64,000 nt of DNA from Filimonas effusa (GTDB lineage: Bacteria > Bacteroidota > Bacteroidia > Chitinophagales > Chitinophagaceae): NCBI RefSeq assembly GCF_004118675.1, contig NZ_SDHZ01000001.1, positions 2,852,001 to 2,916,000 of the forward strand. The letters are read 5' to 3'. Within the stretch, counting starts at the first letter, position 1. Each line of letters begins with the position of its first letter. This document shows positions 1-9,353 of the stretch, piece after piece. A program made the translations under genes and the position numbers. The notes under the pieces are model-generated. The model saw nothing but the letters and a program-made list of their open reading frames with translations. It was not told the origin of the DNA and did not search any database.

Positions 1-228
1 TGCGCCGATGGCTTCTTCGGGTTGCTGCTGTATCAGCTGTAACAGGGAAACCTCCGTGCCGTTTGTTTCCAGAACCGAAGCGGCCGAGGGATGCGCTCCC
101 ATCCAATATTCAGCACAGGGCTGGTTATCAACGCTTTGTGTACCTAACCACTGGGGAATGAATGCATGTCCGCCCCAGGCATAATGCTGTACTTTTCCTT
201 TTAATCTAAAGATTTTGTCTTGTACCAT
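1..228 (-). CDS. manA: Mannose-6-phosphate isomerase, class I (5' part only)
   Basis: This is the first 76 codons of a gene that runs off the left edge of the window. The start is the ATG whose complement lies at 226-228. The encoded N-terminus contains VQHYAWGG and PCAEYWMGAHPSA, which match the class I phosphomannose isomerase pattern; the family interconverts mannose-6-phosphate and fructose-6-phosphate in the cytoplasm with a zinc ion. The catalytic remainder lies outside the window, so length and completeness cannot be judged. The gene diverges from the uxaB-uxaA operon, and no functional link to uronate metabolism is evident. Confidence 0.85.
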   Translation of the reverse strand, partial: MVQDKIFRLKGKVQHYAWGGHAFIPQWLGTQSVDNQPCAEYWMGAHPSAASVLETNGTEVSLLQLIQQQPEEAIGA

Positions 229-607
229 TGTTTTCCAGGCTGTTTTTGGTCCTTGAAAGATATAAGTTTTTCTGATACAGAAAGTTACCTGATCCTCGGG
301 GCGGAGAGGGGCAAATTCGTATGGCTGCCTCCCGTAAAAGCGCTGAAACAGCTTAAGAGCGGCTTTACAGCGGCAGGGATGCAACCTGGGATTACCGGGA
401 CAAAATAGGTTAAATTCCGGTTTCATGACAAAAATCATGGATTTTTGGGCAATGACCAACCACGATCATTGCATTGGCGGGAACGCCTGTAAGTGCTTGA
501 TTTTCCGCAATCGTTGGCGTTAATAAATATTGTTAAGTCATCATTCTTTTACCCCGAACATTCTAATTTGCTGCTATGTTTTACACTAAATTCTTAAATC
601 TTTGATT
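229..607. other. Divergent intergenic region, manA / uxaB
   Basis: This 379-base stretch lies between two divergent genes and must contain both promoters. I see no convincing coding sequence; a 62-codon frame at 220-408 overlaps the manA start and has no family character. I do not find a copy of the GCAAACGTT core that occurs upstream of the other pectin genes. The nearest resemblance is GCAATCGTTGGCGTTA near 508, which differs at one core position and is too weak to call. Confidence 0.4.
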
Positions 608-2053
608 ATGCGCTTGTCAAAAAATACGGTTGCAGCATTCGAACAATATCCTGAAAAAGTATTGCAGTTTGGCGAAGGAAATTTCTTAAGGTGTTTTGTG
701 GACTGGATGTTCCATGAGTTAAACAAGAAAGCTGATTTTAAAGGCTCTATCGTAGTAGTTCAGCCCATCGAGAATGGTATGGTAGATATGCTGAACGAAC
801 AGGATTGTCTTTATACCCTTTACCTCCGTGGTTTACAAAATGGCAAGGTAGAGAACTACCATGAGACTATTAGTGTGATCAGCAGGGGTATCAACCCTTA
901 TACGCAGTTCAGCGAATACCTGAAAACAGCAGAGAATCCTGAAATGCGTTTTGTGATCTCCAACACTACTGAAGCTGGTATCGCTTATAAAGCAGAAGAC
1001 AAGGCTACTGACACGCCTCCTTCCTCTTATCCTGCGAAACTTACAGTATGGTTGTACCACCGTTACAAAACCTTTAACGGCGACGCTTCCAAAGGTATGC
1101 ACATCATTCCTTGTGAGCTGATCGATAAAAACGCTTATTACCTGAAAAAATACATCCTGCAACTGGCTGCAGACTGGAAACTGGAAGATGGTTTCACTGC
1201 ATGGCTGGAATCGGCTTGTACTTTCAACAATACACTGGTAGACAGGATCGTTCCCGGTTATCCTAAAGACCGTATTGCAGAGATCACTGCCGAACTGGGT
1301 TACGAAGACAAACAAGTAGTAGAAGGCGAACCTTTCCACCTGTGGGTGATTGAAGCCGGCGAACAACTGGAAAAAGAATTGCCTTTCCCTTCCATTGGAC
1401 TGAACGTTTTATATACAAAAGACGTATCTCCTTATAAGGTAAGGAAAGTAAGGATCTTAAACGGTGTGCACACTGCACTGGTTCCTGTTGCTTACCTGTA
1501 CGGTATCGATACGGTAAGGGAATCGATGGAAGATGCCGTAGTAGGCAAATTCATCAAGGATGCACTGTTCGAAGAAATCATTCCTACACTGGACCTGCCT
1601 TTACAGGAATTACAGGATTTTGCGGCAGCAGTATTGGAGCGTTTCTCCAATCCTTTCATCAAACACCTTCTCATGAGCATTTCACTCAACTCATGGGCTA
1701 AGTTCGAAACAAGAGTACTGCCTTCCATCCTGGAATATGTGAAACGCAAAAACGCTGTTCCCAAACACCTGAGCTTCTCACTGGCTGCTACCATCGCTTT
1801 CTACAAAGGTGAAAGAAATGGTGAAGCCATTGCCCTGAAAGACGACGCCGATTTGCTGGAACTGCTGCAAAACGCATGGAGCAAATACGATGGCAGCGAT
1901 GCATCTGTTAAAGCAGTGGTAACTACCGTTCTGGCATATGAGAAAAACTGGAAGTTCGACCTCAACACGGTTGCCGGTTTAACAGACGCTGTTACTGCTC
2001 ACCTGGTGAACATCCAGAAGCTGGGTATGAAAGAGGCTATCAAAACTGTATAA
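608..2053 (+). CDS. uxaB: Tagaturonate reductase (altronate oxidoreductase)
   Basis: The protein is about 481 residues and belongs to the mannitol dehydrogenase/UxaB family. It reduces D-tagaturonate to D-altronate with NADH, the second step of galacturonate catabolism. The N-terminal segment [16 protein letters not shown] is the nucleotide-binding start typical of UxaB, and [17 protein letters not shown] in the middle is a recognisable active-site region of the family. I choose ATG 608 rather than TTG 602 because it directly begins the conserved MRLSKN segment. No Shine-Dalgarno sequence is visible. The altronate dehydratase gene follows after 20 bases, so the two form an operon that ends at the hairpin near 3600. 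Confidence 0.93.
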   Translation: MRLSKNTVAAFEQYPEKVLQFGEGNFLRCFVDWMFHELNKKADFKGSIVVVQPIENGMVDMLNEQDCLYTLYLRGLQNGKVENYHETISVISRGINPYTQFSEYLKTAENPEMRFVISNTTEAGIAYKAEDKATDTPPSSYPAKLTVWLYHRYKTFNGDASKGMHIIPCELIDKNAYYLKKYILQLAADWKLEDGFTAWLESACTFNNTLVDRIVPGYPKDRIAEITAELGYEDKQVVEGEPFHLWVIEAGEQLEKELPFPSIGLNVLYTKDVSPYKVRKVRILNGVHTALVPVAYLYGIDTVRESMEDAVVGKFIKDALFEEIIPTLDLPLQELQDFAAAVLERFSNPFIKHLLMSISLNSWAKFETRVLPSILEYVKRKNAVPKHLSFSLAATIAFYKGERNGEAIALKDDADLLELLQNAWSKYDGSDASVKAVVTTVLAYEKNWKFDLNTVAGLTDAVTAHLVNIQKLGMKEAIKTV

Positions 2054-2073
2054 CGTTCGATAATTATATTGCT

Positions 2074-3564
2074 ATGAAGGAGTTCGTAAAAATAAATGCC
2101 AAGGATAACGTGATCATTGCGTTGAAGGGCTTTGCCAAAGGCGACAAAGTTGTTGTCGACGGTAAAGAGATTGTCCTGCAAAACGATGTTGAGCGTGGCC
2201 ACAAGATTGCCCTGAATGATATTACATCGGGACAAGACATCATCAAATATGGCTACCCTATCGGGTATGCTACCACCGATATTCACACGGGAGAGCATGT
2301 GCACGTGCAGAATGTAAGAACTAAACTTGGAGATGTATTTGATTACGTTTATGAGCCCAGGTTCAGTGAACTTACACATCCGCAACGCAACCTTACCTTC
2401 CAGGGTTTCCGCCGTAAGAATGGCGACGTAGGGATCCGTAACGAAATATGGATCGTTCCTACCGTAGGTTGTGTGAACGGTATTGCTGAACAGATCATCC
2501 GTGAATTCAAAGCTGAGGTTGGTGATACCAGCGGCGTTGAAGGTATTGAAGTGTTCAAACACAACTATGGCTGTTCGCAGCTGGGCGACGACCATGAAAA
2601 TACAAGACATATCCTTTCCGATATTGCCCTGCACCCTAACACCGGTGGGGTACTGGTATTAGGTCTGGGTTGCGAAAACAACAAGATCGATGAGTTCAAA
2701 GAAGGCTTAGGCCCTATCGACGAGTCAAGGATCAAGTTTCTTTCTACCCAGAAAGTACAGGATGAAGTTTCTGATGCAGTAGCCTTACTGAAGGAGATCT
2801 ATGCCGAAGCCAGCAAAGACAAACGCGAAGCAGTTCCTTTATCGGAACTGAAAGTTGGTTTGAAATGCGGTGGCTCCGATGGCTTATCGGGTATCACGGC
2901 AAACCCGCTGGTAGGTTATTTCTCCGACTTCCTGATCAGCCAGGGTGGCACTACCGTATTAACGGAAGTTCCTGAAATGTTCGGTGCTGAAACCATCCTG
3001 ATGAACCGTTGCGTGAATCACGATGTATTTGAAAAAACAGTACACCTGATCAACGATTTCAAACAATACTTCATAGACCTGAAACAACCTATTTACGAAA
3101 ACCCTTCACCTGGTAACAAAGCGGGCGGTATTTCCACACTGGAAGATAAATCGCTTGGTTGTACCCAGAAAGGTGGCGTAGCTACTGTTGTTGACGTATT
3201 GAAATATGGCGAAAGACTGAAAGTAAAAGGTCTGAACCTGTTAAGCGCTCCTGGTAACGACCTGGTATCTACAACAGCATTGGGCTCTTCAGGCGCTCAT
3301 ATGGTACTGTTCACTACCGGCCGTGGTACGCCGTTCGGAAGCTTTATTCCTACATTGAAAATTGCGACCAACTCAGAGCTGGCGGCGAAGAAACCACACT
3401 GGATCGATTACAATGCAGGTCCTTTAGCTGAAGACAAGTCGTTCGACCAGGGTCTTGAAGAATTACTTGACAAAATCATCCGTGTAGCCAGCGGCGAAAA
3501 AGCCAATCACGAGAAAGCTGGTTTCAGGGAGATCGCGATATTCAAAAGCGGTGTAACGCTTTAA
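2074..3564 (+). CDS. uxaA: Altronate dehydratase (canonical UxaA)
   Basis: The 496-residue protein converts D-altronate to 2-keto-3-deoxygluconate. It has the N-terminal SAF-type domain (about residues 1-100) and the large C-terminal dehydratase domain. Segments such as YGCSQLGDDH, GLGCENN, CGGSDGLSGITANP, ENPSPGNKAGG and the terminus FKSGVTL closely resemble what I recall of E. coli UxaA, so this copy is the likely orthologue. It follows uxaB by 20 bases. A second, divergent family member is encoded at 22856-24502. The cysteines in the GCS and GCGG-type motifs are expected to bind the iron the family needs. Confidence 0.95.
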   Translation: MKEFVKINAKDNVIIALKGFAKGDKVVVDGKEIVLQNDVERGHKIALNDITSGQDIIKYGYPIGYATTDIHTGEHVHVQNVRTKLGDVFDYVYEPRFSELTHPQRNLTFQGFRRKNGDVGIRNEIWIVPTVGCVNGIAEQIIREFKAEVGDTSGVEGIEVFKHNYGCSQLGDDHENTRHILSDIALHPNTGGVLVLGLGCENNKIDEFKEGLGPIDESRIKFLSTQKVQDEVSDAVALLKEIYAEASKDKREAVPLSELKVGLKCGGSDGLSGITANPLVGYFSDFLISQGGTTVLTEVPEMFGAETILMNRCVNHDVFEKTVHLINDFKQYFIDLKQPIYENPSPGNKAGGISTLEDKSLGCTQKGGVATVVDVLKYGERLKVKGLNLLSAPGNDLVSTTALGSSGAHMVLFTTGRGTPFGSFIPTLKIATNSELAAKKPHWIDYNAGPLAEDKSFDQGLEELLDKIIRVASGEKANHEKAGFREIAIFKSGVTL

Positions 3565-3595
3565 ACTTTTATCTGTTTTGTTTCCTTAAAAATAT

Positions 3596-3626
3596 CCCAC
3601 GCGTCCTGGCGTGGGTATTTTTTTTT
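3596..3626 (+). terminator. Rho-independent terminator after uxaBA
   Basis: A 7-bp GC-rich stem (CCCACGC / GCGTGGG, 3596-3602 and 3609-3615) with a 6-base loop is followed by a run of nine T from 3618. It lies 31 bases after the uxaA stop codon. On the opposite strand the hairpin is followed by ATATTTTT, so it could also end the convergent gamma-glutamyltranspeptidase transcript. Confidence 0.9.
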
Positions 3627-3676
3627 CAAAAATTACTGTTTATCCAATTCAGCGGATAAATGCCGGTACAGCCTGT

Positions 3677-5371
3677 TTAATAACCGGCGGCACTATCCTC
3701 TCCCCTGCCATCGGCTACAGCTTCTATAATACCGTCTTTGATCCGGATAACCTCTGTTCTGCCTATGCCATTGCGGTTGTAGATATGATATCCCATTCCC
3801 CTGAGCTTGTACAAAGTTTCTGCAGAAAAGCCTTTTTCAACATACACCAGGTCGGGTTGCCATTGATGATGGAACTTGGGCAGATTAACAGCATCGTGTA
3901 TGCTGAGACCGAAATCGATCACGTTTACCAGGGTTTGTAATACCGAAGTAATGATGGTTGAACCTCCCGGCGTTCCGGCAACAAGATAAGGCAAACCGTT
4001 ATGGAGTACGATCGTTGGTGTCATAGAGCTCAGCATACGCTTATACGGCGCAATGGCATTGGCTTCGGACCCCAGTAATCCGTACATATTAGGCACTCCT
4101 GGCTTGGCGCTGAAATCGTCCATTTCATTGTTGAGGATAAAGCCCGCATTCCCTACCACTACCCTGCTGCCATAAGAGCCGTTTAAGGTGGTGGTCACTG
4201 CTACTGCATTGCCTTGGTTATCCACCACCGACAAATGCGTTGTTTCTTCATGCTCCTGCTGCGGACTGCCGTGGTGTATGTTTTTGCTTTCACTTGCTTT
4301 GCCGGGCTTATAATCGCTCATCCGCTGTGCCAGGTATGCCGGGCTGGTAAGCGCTGTCACCGGCACCTTTACAAAGCCGGGATCACCCATAAACGCTGCA
4401 CGGTCTGCATAAACACGGCGCTCTACTTCTATCATCAGCTGCATTGCTTCGGGAGAATCGAAACCATATTTATCGAGCGGATACCGTTCCAGTATTCCCA
4501 GCATTTGCTGTAACATAATGCCGCCACTGCTGGGCAATGGCATTGTTACGATCTTATATCCTTTATAATCGAATGTAACCGGTGAGCGTTTTATGGCCTT
4601 ATACTGCTTCAAGTCGTCAAGTGTAATGATGCCTTTACCATGCTGCATTTCATCCACTATTTTCTGCGCCGTTTCTCCTTCGTAAAAACCGGCGGCGCCT
4701 TTCTCCTTTATCAGTTGAAGCGTATGGGCCAGGTGCGGCTGAAAAAGAGTATCGCCGGCCTTCCAGCTGCCGTCTTTTACGAATGCAGGTTTTACACGGT
4801 TGAATTTCAGAAAGTCATCGCGGAGTGCATTTAAACCTGCCGCTTCCTTACCGGTGATGACGAAGCCCTTTTCAGCCAGTTTTATAGCGGGGTCTATCAA
4901 TGCTGCCATAGGCAAACGGCCATGTTCTTTATGCGACAGGAAAAGTCCGGCTACCGTACCCGGCACCCCCGAAGCAAGATGACCAGACTGGCTCAAACTT
5001 GTATCGGCATTACCCGCGGTATCTATGAACATATCCCGTGAAGCACGCCCCGGCGCCATTTCCCGGTAATCGTATGTAACCTGTTCTCCCTTGCTGCTAT
5101 GTAACACCATAAAACCGCCGCCACCAAGATTGCCGGCATTGGGATACACTACTGCCAGCGCCAGTTGTGTAGCAATAGCTGCATCTACCGCGTTTCCGCC
5201 TTTCTTAAGTATCTCTGCTCCTGCTGCGCTTGCCAGCGGGTGCGCACTTACTACCGCTCCGTTCTTCACACGGATCTGTTTTACGCTTTTATAATTGTAA
5301 GCATTGGTTTGCCCATAGCAGTTGGCTATACAGCAAGCCAATAATAATACGACCGTGTACAAATATCTCAT
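3677..5371 (-). CDS. ggt: Gamma-glutamyltranspeptidase precursor
   Basis: The 564-residue Ntn-hydrolase hydrolyses or transfers the gamma-glutamyl group of glutathione in the periplasm. The start MRYLYTVVLLLACCIANCYGQ is a signal peptide. GGNAVDAAIA and GNLGGGGFMV are family motifs of the large subunit. TTHLSVVD at about residue 377 holds the threonine that becomes the N-terminal nucleophile after self-cleavage, and NNEMDDFS and PGGSTII follow in the small subunit. Length is normal. The gene stands alone, convergent with uxaA and divergent from the YraN-like gene 56 bases away. Confidence 0.94.
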   Translation of the reverse strand: MRYLYTVVLLLACCIANCYGQTNAYNYKSVKQIRVKNGAVVSAHPLASAAGAEILKKGGNAVDAAIATQLALAVVYPNAGNLGGGGFMVLHSSKGEQVTYDYREMAPGRASRDMFIDTAGNADTSLSQSGHLASGVPGTVAGLFLSHKEHGRLPMAALIDPAIKLAEKGFVITGKEAAGLNALRDDFLKFNRVKPAFVKDGSWKAGDTLFQPHLAHTLQLIKEKGAAGFYEGETAQKIVDEMQHGKGIITLDDLKQYKAIKRSPVTFDYKGYKIVTMPLPSSGGIMLQQMLGILERYPLDKYGFDSPEAMQLMIEVERRVYADRAAFMGDPGFVKVPVTALTSPAYLAQRMSDYKPGKASESKNIHHGSPQQEHEETTHLSVVDNQGNAVAVTTTLNGSYGSRVVVGNAGFILNNEMDDFSAKPGVPNMYGLLGSEANAIAPYKRMLSSMTPTIVLHNGLPYLVAGTPGGSTIITSVLQTLVNVIDFGLSIHDAVNLPKFHHQWQPDLVYVEKGFSAETLYKLRGMGYHIYNRNGIGRTEVIRIKDGIIEAVADGRGEDSAAGY

Positions 5372-5427
5372 GTGATGTTACTTCGTTGGATGTTTATAAA
5401 AATAAGTAAATTCACAAAAACACTGCC

Positions 5428-5820
5428 TTGGATTATTACAAACATAGCGGCGGGAAGAGAGATACGGGAAGCAAAAGAGACACCGGGGCAAGAGGCGAAA
5501 CGCTGGCCGCAGCCTGGCTTGAAGCAAGAGGATATTGCATTATAGAACGCAACTGGCGTTACAGACGCAATGAGATAGATATCATTGCCTCCAGGGCAAA
5601 CCGCTTACATATCATAGAAGTTAAAACACGTACTACGCCTTATTTCGGACTACCGGAGGAACATATTACCCATGACAAAATGAATGGGCTTAAACATGCA
5701 GCCATTGCCTACCAGGCGCAATCGAAACGGTGGGTGTATCTGCAGTTTGACGTATTGTCTATCTGTATGTACCCGCAGCAGCCCGTTGAATATTATCTGA
5801 TAGAAGATGTATTCTTCTGA
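5428..5820 (+). CDS. YraN / UPF0102 family protein
   Basis: The 130-residue protein has the compact restriction-endonuclease-like fold of the UPF0102 family. RGETLAAAWL, then NEIDIIA and HIIEVKTR, reproduce the family pattern GExxAxxxL...EIDLI...VEVK. The family is widespread and has been proposed to act on DNA, but its role is not settled. No ATG exists before residue 90 in this frame. TTG at 5428 is the most plausible start because an in-frame stop lies at 5407-5409 and the family's first conserved residue falls soon after. No clear operon partner is present. Confidence 0.85.
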   Translation: MDYYKHSGGKRDTGSKRDTGARGETLAAAWLEARGYCIIERNWRYRRNEIDIIASRANRLHIIEVKTRTTPYFGLPEEHITHDKMNGLKHAAIAYQAQSKRWVYLQFDVLSICMYPQQPVEYYLIEDVFF

Positions 5821-5880
5821 AGCGTGTTCTTTTTAAACGATCTATTTCTGACGATAGTCTTTTCCGGAGGACTTATTTTG

Positions 5881-6414
5881 CTAAGGCTTTGTAATAGTCC
5901 ATTTCCCCTGGGAGAAGGAAAGCTGTTCTCTCATCTTTTCTACCAGCCGGAAAGTTGCCGGGCAGTATTCTACGTTTTGTTTATGCACATGAAGATAATC
6001 GGCCATTCTCTTCTTGCGGAGATGCGGGAATCCTGCGCAGTCGGCCGGCCTTACCTCGTAGATATCACATTTATTTGTTTTGAGGTCGAGGAACTGGCAG
6101 GGTTGTTTTTTGTTCATCCAGTCGCCATCTTTCTTATCGAACTCCAGCCATTTATCTTTAAACTGTTCCGGGGTGGTATTGAGGTGATCGGCAATACGTT
6201 TGATATCGGTTGGCGTAAAGGTAGGGCTCATGGTTTTGCAACAGTTGGCGCAACTCAGGCAATCCACTTCCTGCCACACCTGCGGGTCGAGCTCCTCGGC
6301 AAGCTTGTCGAGGAAGCGGGGAGGCTGACTTTCTATCCGTCCCAAAAAGCGGCGGAAGGTTGTTTTATGCAAGTTAGCTTGCTTCTTAAAAGCGCGGAGA
6401 TTGACTGGCTGCAT
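5881..6414 (-). CDS. YkgJ-type cysteine cluster protein
   Basis: About 177 residues. VDCLSCANCCKTMSP at about residues 55-70 and later Cys residues (QPCQFL, NKCDIY, ADCAGFPH, EYCPATF) form the cysteine-rich pattern of the YkgJ/UPF0153 family, whose members are thought to bind zinc or an iron-sulfur cluster. The specific role is unknown. I use ATG 6414; a GTG at 6426 would add four residues. The gene diverges from xerD and is convergent with the YraN-like gene. Confidence 0.85.
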   Translation of the reverse strand: MQPVNLRAFKKQANLHKTTFRRFLGRIESQPPRFLDKLAEELDPQVWQEVDCLSCANCCKTMSPTFTPTDIKRIADHLNTTPEQFKDKWLEFDKKDGDWMNKKQPCQFLDLKTNKCDIYEVRPADCAGFPHLRKKRMADYLHVHKQNVEYCPATFRLVEKMREQLSFSQGKWTITKP

Positions 6415-6569
6415 ACGTTTCAACACATTAACTGTTACAGATAAAACAGAAGGTTCTTTAACAGAATCATCCTGTAATGGTACGGTTTATACGATTGTAA
6501 ATGTAGGGTTAAAAACCAAAAGATGCTACCTTGCACTTATACCGGTCAATATTTCAACGGGTTTATACT

Positions 6570-7472
6570 ATGTGGGATGCTTATAAAAAGGGCTACAAGG
6601 CTTATTTGCAGCTGGAACGGTCGCTCAGCGATCATTCTGTGGAAGCCTACCTGCACGATATCGATAAGCTTACCAGTTATCTCCAGGCAACTGCCAACCT
6701 GAAAACACCGGAAGAACTTACCCTGAAAGACCTTCAGCATTTTGTGAAATGGGTGGGGGAACTGGGAATGACGCCTTCTTCCCAATCGCGGATCATATCG
6801 GGCATCCGCGGTTTTTACAAGTATTGCCTGGTGGAAAACATCACCACCACCAACCCTACCACTTTACTGGAAACACCCAGGTTAAAACGCGCTTTACCCG
6901 ATGTGCTTAGCTTCGAGGAAATAGAACGGATCATTGCGCAGCTCGACCTCAGCAAACCCGACGGAGGCCGTAATAAGGCGATCCTGGAAACGATGTACAG
7001 CTGCGGACTGCGGGTGAGTGAAGTGATCAACCTGAAGATCAGCCAGCTTTTTCTCGACGTGGAATTTATAAGGGTTACCGGTAAAGGCGATAAAGAGCGG
7101 CTGGTGCCGATAGGCCGTTCTGCCATAAAATATATTAAACTTTACAGGGAAACCATCCGTATTCATCAACAGCCGCAAAAGGGCTGTGAGGATATCTTAT
7201 TCCTGAATCGTTTTGGCAAAGGGCTTTCCCGTATCATGATCTTTTACATCATCAAAGACCTGGCGCAGAAAGCGGGCATCACCAAGAACATTTCACCGCA
7301 CACCTTCCGCCATTCTTTTGCCACCCACCTGGTGGAAGGAGGCGCCGACCTGCGTGCCGTACAGGAAATGCTGGGACATGAAAGCATTACCACCACAGAA
7401 ATATACACCCACCTCGACAGGGACTACCTGAGATCTACCTTAAACGATTTTCATCCGGCATATAAAGGATAG
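6570..7472 (+). CDS. xerD: Site-specific tyrosine recombinase XerD
   Basis: About 300 residues. The N-terminal SAM-like core-binding domain (about 1-90) contains YLQLERSLSDHSVEAYLHD. The catalytic domain shows all expected residues: Arg in CGLRVSEV, Lys in GKGDKERLVP, His-x-x-Arg in SPHTFRHSFATHL, His in LGHESITTTEIYTH, and the Tyr nucleophile in IYTHLD. It resolves chromosome dimers at dif together with XerC. I prefer ATG 6570 over TTG 6531 because MWDAYKKGYKAYL is where the family begins. No dif site was identified in the window. Confidence 0.93.
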   Translation: MWDAYKKGYKAYLQLERSLSDHSVEAYLHDIDKLTSYLQATANLKTPEELTLKDLQHFVKWVGELGMTPSSQSRIISGIRGFYKYCLVENITTTNPTTLLETPRLKRALPDVLSFEEIERIIAQLDLSKPDGGRNKAILETMYSCGLRVSEVINLKISQLFLDVEFIRVTGKGDKERLVPIGRSAIKYIKLYRETIRIHQQPQKGCEDILFLNRFGKGLSRIMIFYIIKDLAQKAGITKNISPHTFRHSFATHLVEGGADLRAVQEMLGHESITTTEIYTHLDRDYLRSTLNDFHPAYKG

Positions 7473-7509
7473 GCTGCTCATAGAAGCATAGTGACGGGAA
7501 AATATTGCC

Positions 7510-7614
7510 GGGGAAGATTGCTGTAAAAAGCGCACCTGCGGGAAAAGCATGTACAGCAGAAGGCAGGCCAAAGATGGGGAAGACTGCTGTGAAAAAACGA
7601 ACCTGCGGGAAAAG
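7510..7614. repeat. Two imperfect copies of a ~38-base non-coding repeat
   Basis: The 320-base gap after xerD holds two direct copies of GGGGAAGAnTGCTGTnAAAA followed by CGnACCTGCGGGAAAAG, at about 7510-7547 and 7576-7614, 66 bases apart. They differ at a handful of positions. A minus-strand frame of 81 codons covers both copies, but its product is low-complexity and looks like a shadow of the repeat. I see no gene in this gap. Confidence 0.6.
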
Positions 7615-7628
7615 GGAAATAGACGTTT

Positions 7629-7742
7629 TATGTTAGGATGGCTTGAACCGGGACCAGGTTTTGCTAAAAAAAAACGGGGTTTCAACGGTAGCTTTTGAGA
7701 TGCTCTTAGGAAGCTTTAAAGAAGCTTTTAGGATGCTTTGAC
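7629..7742. repeat. Degenerate TTAGGATGCTTTGA-like repeats
   Basis: In the same gap, related words recur: TTAGGATGGCTTGAA near 7629, TTAGGAAGCTTTAAA near 7706, AAGAAGCTTTTAGG near 7718 and TTAGGATGCTTTGAC near 7728. The copies are short and imperfect, so the repeat family is a tentative reading. Function is unknown. Confidence 0.4.
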
Positions 7743-7792
7743 GGCAGCAGCGGACAAAGGGTAGCTATTTTTTAGCAAATGTGGAAATCTGC

Positions 7793-7825
7793 CCTTCCCG
7801 TTTAGCAAAATGCTAAACGGGAAGG
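7793..7825. terminator. Perfect 15-bp hairpin downstream of NamZ-like gene
   Basis: CCTTCCCGTTTAGCA (7793-7807) is perfectly complementary to 7811-7825, with an AAA loop. It lies 20 bases beyond the stop of the minus-strand gene at 7845 and beyond the plus-strand xerD, between convergent genes. There is no strong T run directly after it on either strand, so it could be a terminator of the stem-only kind or a 3' stabilising hairpin. Confidence 0.6.
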
Positions 7826-7844
7826 ATAGCCTCTCTCCTGCCGT

Positions 7845-9068
7845 TTACTCTTGATATAACAGGTATTTTTTGCGTAATTGTTTGTATTGACTGAGGCCGG
7901 GCTCCCAGCTTTTCCGGATCTCGGATTCCGATTTGCCGGCGATGATCTGGGCTTTGAAAGCCGTGGTTCCAACAAGTTTGTTGATATCGCCCATAGCTTT
8001 GCTTTGGGTGCCATCGAAGAATTTTTCTTTAAAGGGATAAGCCTTGTATAATTCGATCATCCAGGCGATGTTCACTTTTCCGGCTTTGCGTAAGGGAGCT
8101 GTATTGTATTTCCGCAGATCAAGGCCGTAACAGTCCTCATTTTTATGCAATGGATCTTCGGACATGCCGGGGATGCTTTTAGGAGTGAAATGAAAGCTGT
8201 ACTTGCCTTTTAGCGCAGGCGCTCCCAATACGGTAAAGGGCATGTAAGTGCCGCGGCCCTGGCTGATGATCGTTCCTTCGAATAAACAAAGGGAAGGGTA
8301 TAATAATACCGACTGAGGTGTATTGAGGTTGGGCGATGCATTTACAGGTAAGGTATAGTCCATGCCATGTGTATAGTTCTTCACCTTGATCACCTTTATT
8401 TTACATTGTTGTTTATCTTTCATCCATCCTTCGCCGTTGATCATTCCGGCAAATTCGCCTACCGTCATGCCGTGTGTAATAGGGATGGGAAACTGGCCTA
8501 TACCTGATTTGAGGTTCATGTCGAGGATGGGACCATCTACAAAGTCGTTGGGATTGGGTCGGTCCAGGATCAGCAGTTCTTTGCCGGAGGCGGCGCAGCT
8601 TTCCATTACATTCCGGAGCGTATTGATATAGGTAAAGAAGCGGCATCCTACATCCTGGATATCGTAGATCAGGATATCTATTTTAGCCATATCTTCTTCA
8701 GACGGTTTCGATTTTTTGCCGTAGAGCGAAATGACGGGGATGCCTGTAGCGGGATCTGTTTCGTCTTTCACTTTTGCGCCGTTGCTGGCATTGCCCCTGA
8801 AGCCATGTTCGGGGCCAAAAATGGCGCGGATATCTACCCCCAGGGCATGAAGGCTGTCGACGCTCGATTTGTTGCCGATAGTGGATGTTGGATTTACAAC
8901 CATTCCAACCCGTTTACCCTTTAGAAGCGGCAGGTAAAGGCTCACCTGGTCGGCCCCCGGAATGACAACGGCGGGTTTGGGAGCAAACATTGGTTTGGCT
9001 TCTACTGCTATCGCAGGAACCAGGAAAAGCGGCAGGAACACGCAAAGTATAAAAACAGGCAGACGCAT
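7845..9068 (-). CDS. DUF1343 / NamZ-like exo-beta-N-acetylmuramidase, secreted
   Basis: About 407 residues with a signal peptide (MRLPVFILCVFLPLFLVPA). Conserved family segments are GMVVNPTS, FGPEHGFRG, YDIQDVGCRFFTYINT, LDRPNP and THGMTVGEF. Characterised members of the YbbC/NamZ family remove N-acetylmuramic acid from peptidoglycan fragments; periplasmic murein recycling is the likely role here. The open frame extends upstream to 9224, but those residues are not family-like and ATG 9068 begins a clean signal peptide. No murein recycling partner is adjacent. Confidence 0.85.
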   Translation of the reverse strand: MRLPVFILCVFLPLFLVPAIAVEAKPMFAPKPAVVIPGADQVSLYLPLLKGKRVGMVVNPTSTIGNKSSVDSLHALGVDIRAIFGPEHGFRGNASNGAKVKDETDPATGIPVISLYGKKSKPSEEDMAKIDILIYDIQDVGCRFFTYINTLRNVMESCAASGKELLILDRPNPNDFVDGPILDMNLKSGIGQFPIPITHGMTVGEFAGMINGEGWMKDKQQCKIKVIKVKNYTHGMDYTLPVNASPNLNTPQSVLLYPSLCLFEGTIISQGRGTYMPFTVLGAPALKGKYSFHFTPKSIPGMSEDPLHKNEDCYGLDLRKYNTAPLRKAGKVNIAWMIELYKAYPFKEKFFDGTQSKAMGDINKLVGTTAFKAQIIAGKSESEIRKSWEPGLSQYKQLRKKYLLYQE

Positions 9069-9242
9069 GGCAACTGGTTTTAATGTTACCAAACATAAGC
9101 ATTCGCGGGCTAAAACCGCACAAAAACGCATATCTATTTTCATTTTATTGCCACCAGCAAAAAGAGGGTGGCTCATAAATAAAAATAGCCGCTGAGAATT
9201 GCTTAAACGGAAACCCTTCTCCATCAGGTACCCGAGAAAAAC

Positions 9243-9272
9243 GAGGCCGTATCATAAGTACGATACGGCCTC
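9243..9272 (-). terminator. Terminator after the vWA protein gene
   Basis: An 11-bp perfect stem (GAGGCCGTATC at 9243-9253 with 9262-9272) and 8-base loop is followed on the minus strand by GTTTTTC. It lies about 80 bases downstream of the vWA gene and upstream of the NamZ-like gene, separating the two same-strand units. On the plus strand CTTGTTTTTG follows, so it may work in both directions. Confidence 0.85.
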
Positions 9273-9353
9273 TTGTTTTTGATGTGCCCCCACACATCCG
9301 TTGTAACCCAAAGAAGTCGTTTTACCCGGAAGTACCGGGCAGGTGTATTATCC

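Noticed and set aside
220-408. 62-codon plus-strand frame
   Set aside because: It overlaps the manA start on the other strand and has no family-like sequence; it is an accidental frame.
501-525. Possible fourth operator upstream of uxaB
   Set aside because: GCAATCGTTGGCGTTA differs inside the core from GCAAACGTT, so I do not count it with the three exact sites.
7510-7614. Possible CRISPR array
   Set aside because: Only two imperfect copies exist, the units differ internally, and no cas gene is in the window.
7440-7685. 81-codon minus-strand frame covering the xerD end and the repeats
   Set aside because: Its product repeats with the DNA repeat and overlaps xerD; it looks like a shadow of the repeat unit.
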